Of a stretch of DNA of 64,000 nucleotides, positions 63,801 to 64,000 are shown piece by piece. Each line of letters starts with the position of its first letter. The first letter of the stretch is position 1. The stretch lies in assembly GCA_023079485.1 (NCBI GenBank), contig CM041091.1, positions 35,335,093 through 35,399,092 of the forward strand. The letters are read 5' to 3'. Below the pieces are notes generated by a model. The model was given only the letters and a program-made list of their open reading frames with translations. It was not told the origin of the DNA and did no database searches. This DNA is from Archilochus colubris (taxonomy: Eukaryota; Chordata; Aves; Apodiformes; Trochilidae). The position numbers were made by a program, and so were the translations under genes.

Positions 63801-64000
63801 CTTTGTAAATTATCAAGTCTCTTTTGATGAATGTATCCACACTTCCGATGGTGGTGGCATTATGATCTTGAAATATTGGAAAGTGCTCATGCATACAATG
63901 CAGAAGGTTATGTTTTTATATTTTTGGCAGACAACCATGCTATAAAGTAAATCTGACCTTAAGCTTCCTTACTGCATTAAAGATAATTCACTTTTAACTT
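60880..64000 (+). other. INPP5A: INPP5A intron, 5' part (downstream edge of window)
   Basis: This starts with donor GTAAGT. I searched for the next coding segment (the SEEKVVTYDHIGP region of the human protein) and did not find it, so the following exon is beyond the right edge. The stretch is AT-rich unique sequence with short T and A runs (for example around 62650) and no recognisable repeat family. Confidence 0.8.

Larger units (their letters stand above)
1..64000 (+). other. INPP5A: INPP5A locus, internal part (7 coding exons and 8 complete or partial introns)
   Basis: The whole window lies inside one transcription unit read left to right. Seven exons join in frame into 205 codons that match the middle of inositol polyphosphate 5-phosphatase A (about residues 159-363 of 412, counted against the human protein from memory). 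The enzyme removes the 5-phosphate from Ins(1,4,5)P3 and Ins(1,3,4,5)P4 and so ends IP3-driven calcium release. It is membrane-attached through a C-terminal prenylation box, which is not in this window. Exon phases are consistent throughout (0-2, 2-2, 2-0, 0-0, 0-0, 0-2, 2-0). No promoter, start codon, stop codon or polyadenylation site of the gene is inside the window. Complete introns are 462, 13203, 22427, 336, 10942 and 8572 bases. Confidence 0.96.

Noticed and set aside
1..64000. CRISPR array, operon, prophage or other prokaryotic-type system
   Set aside because: The window is a spliced vertebrate gene with long AT-rich introns. No regularly spaced direct repeats or compact gene strings are present.

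Overview
The window is vertebrate nuclear DNA that is almost entirely intron. It carries the middle part of one gene on the + strand, INPP5A (type I inositol polyphosphate 5-phosphatase). Seven coding exons are visible at 4323-4375, 4838-4957, 18161-18245, 40673-40768, 41105-41179, 52122-52195 and 60768-60879. Each has an AG acceptor and a GT donor. Joined, they give 615 bases, or 205 codons, without a stop. By my recollection of the 412-residue human protein this is residues 159-363. The span includes both catalytic signatures of the 5-phosphatase family: GDFNFRLD in the third exon and PAWCDRIL in the seventh. The first ~158 residues lie upstream of the window. The last ~49, including the C-terminal CaaX tail, lie downstream.

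The organism is most likely a bird. The exons are very close to the human protein, the interspersed-repeat density is low, and the recognisable repeats are CR1 LINE fragments (5290-5680 clear, 1410-1500 good, 47815-47885 weak). I cannot name the species.

Layout: 1-4322 is the end of an upstream intron with one CR1 piece. 4323-4957 holds two exons around a 462-base intron. 4958-18160 is a 13.2 kb intron with a CR1 3' end and a long AT-rich, repeat-poor stretch. 18246-40672 is a 22.4 kb intron; its most structured part is 21300-22350, where a perfect hairpin, an octamer-bearing non-coding block and a small CpG-dense, tandemly repeated segment lie together. 40673-41179 holds two frame-neutral exons separated by 336 bases. 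41180-52121 is a 10.9 kb intron with a tRNA-derived SINE-like element. 52196-60767 is an 8.6 kb intron with an exact 67-base tandem duplication. The window ends inside the intron after the seventh exon.

INPP5A is next to the homeobox gene NKX6-2 in mammals, so conserved developmental enhancers inside its introns are plausible. A few candidate blocks are marked on that basis with low confidence. I found no second protein-coding gene, no functional RNA gene, no CRISPR array, no intact mobile element and no convincing novel system. The open reading frames of 60-157 codons scattered through the introns look like chance ORFs.
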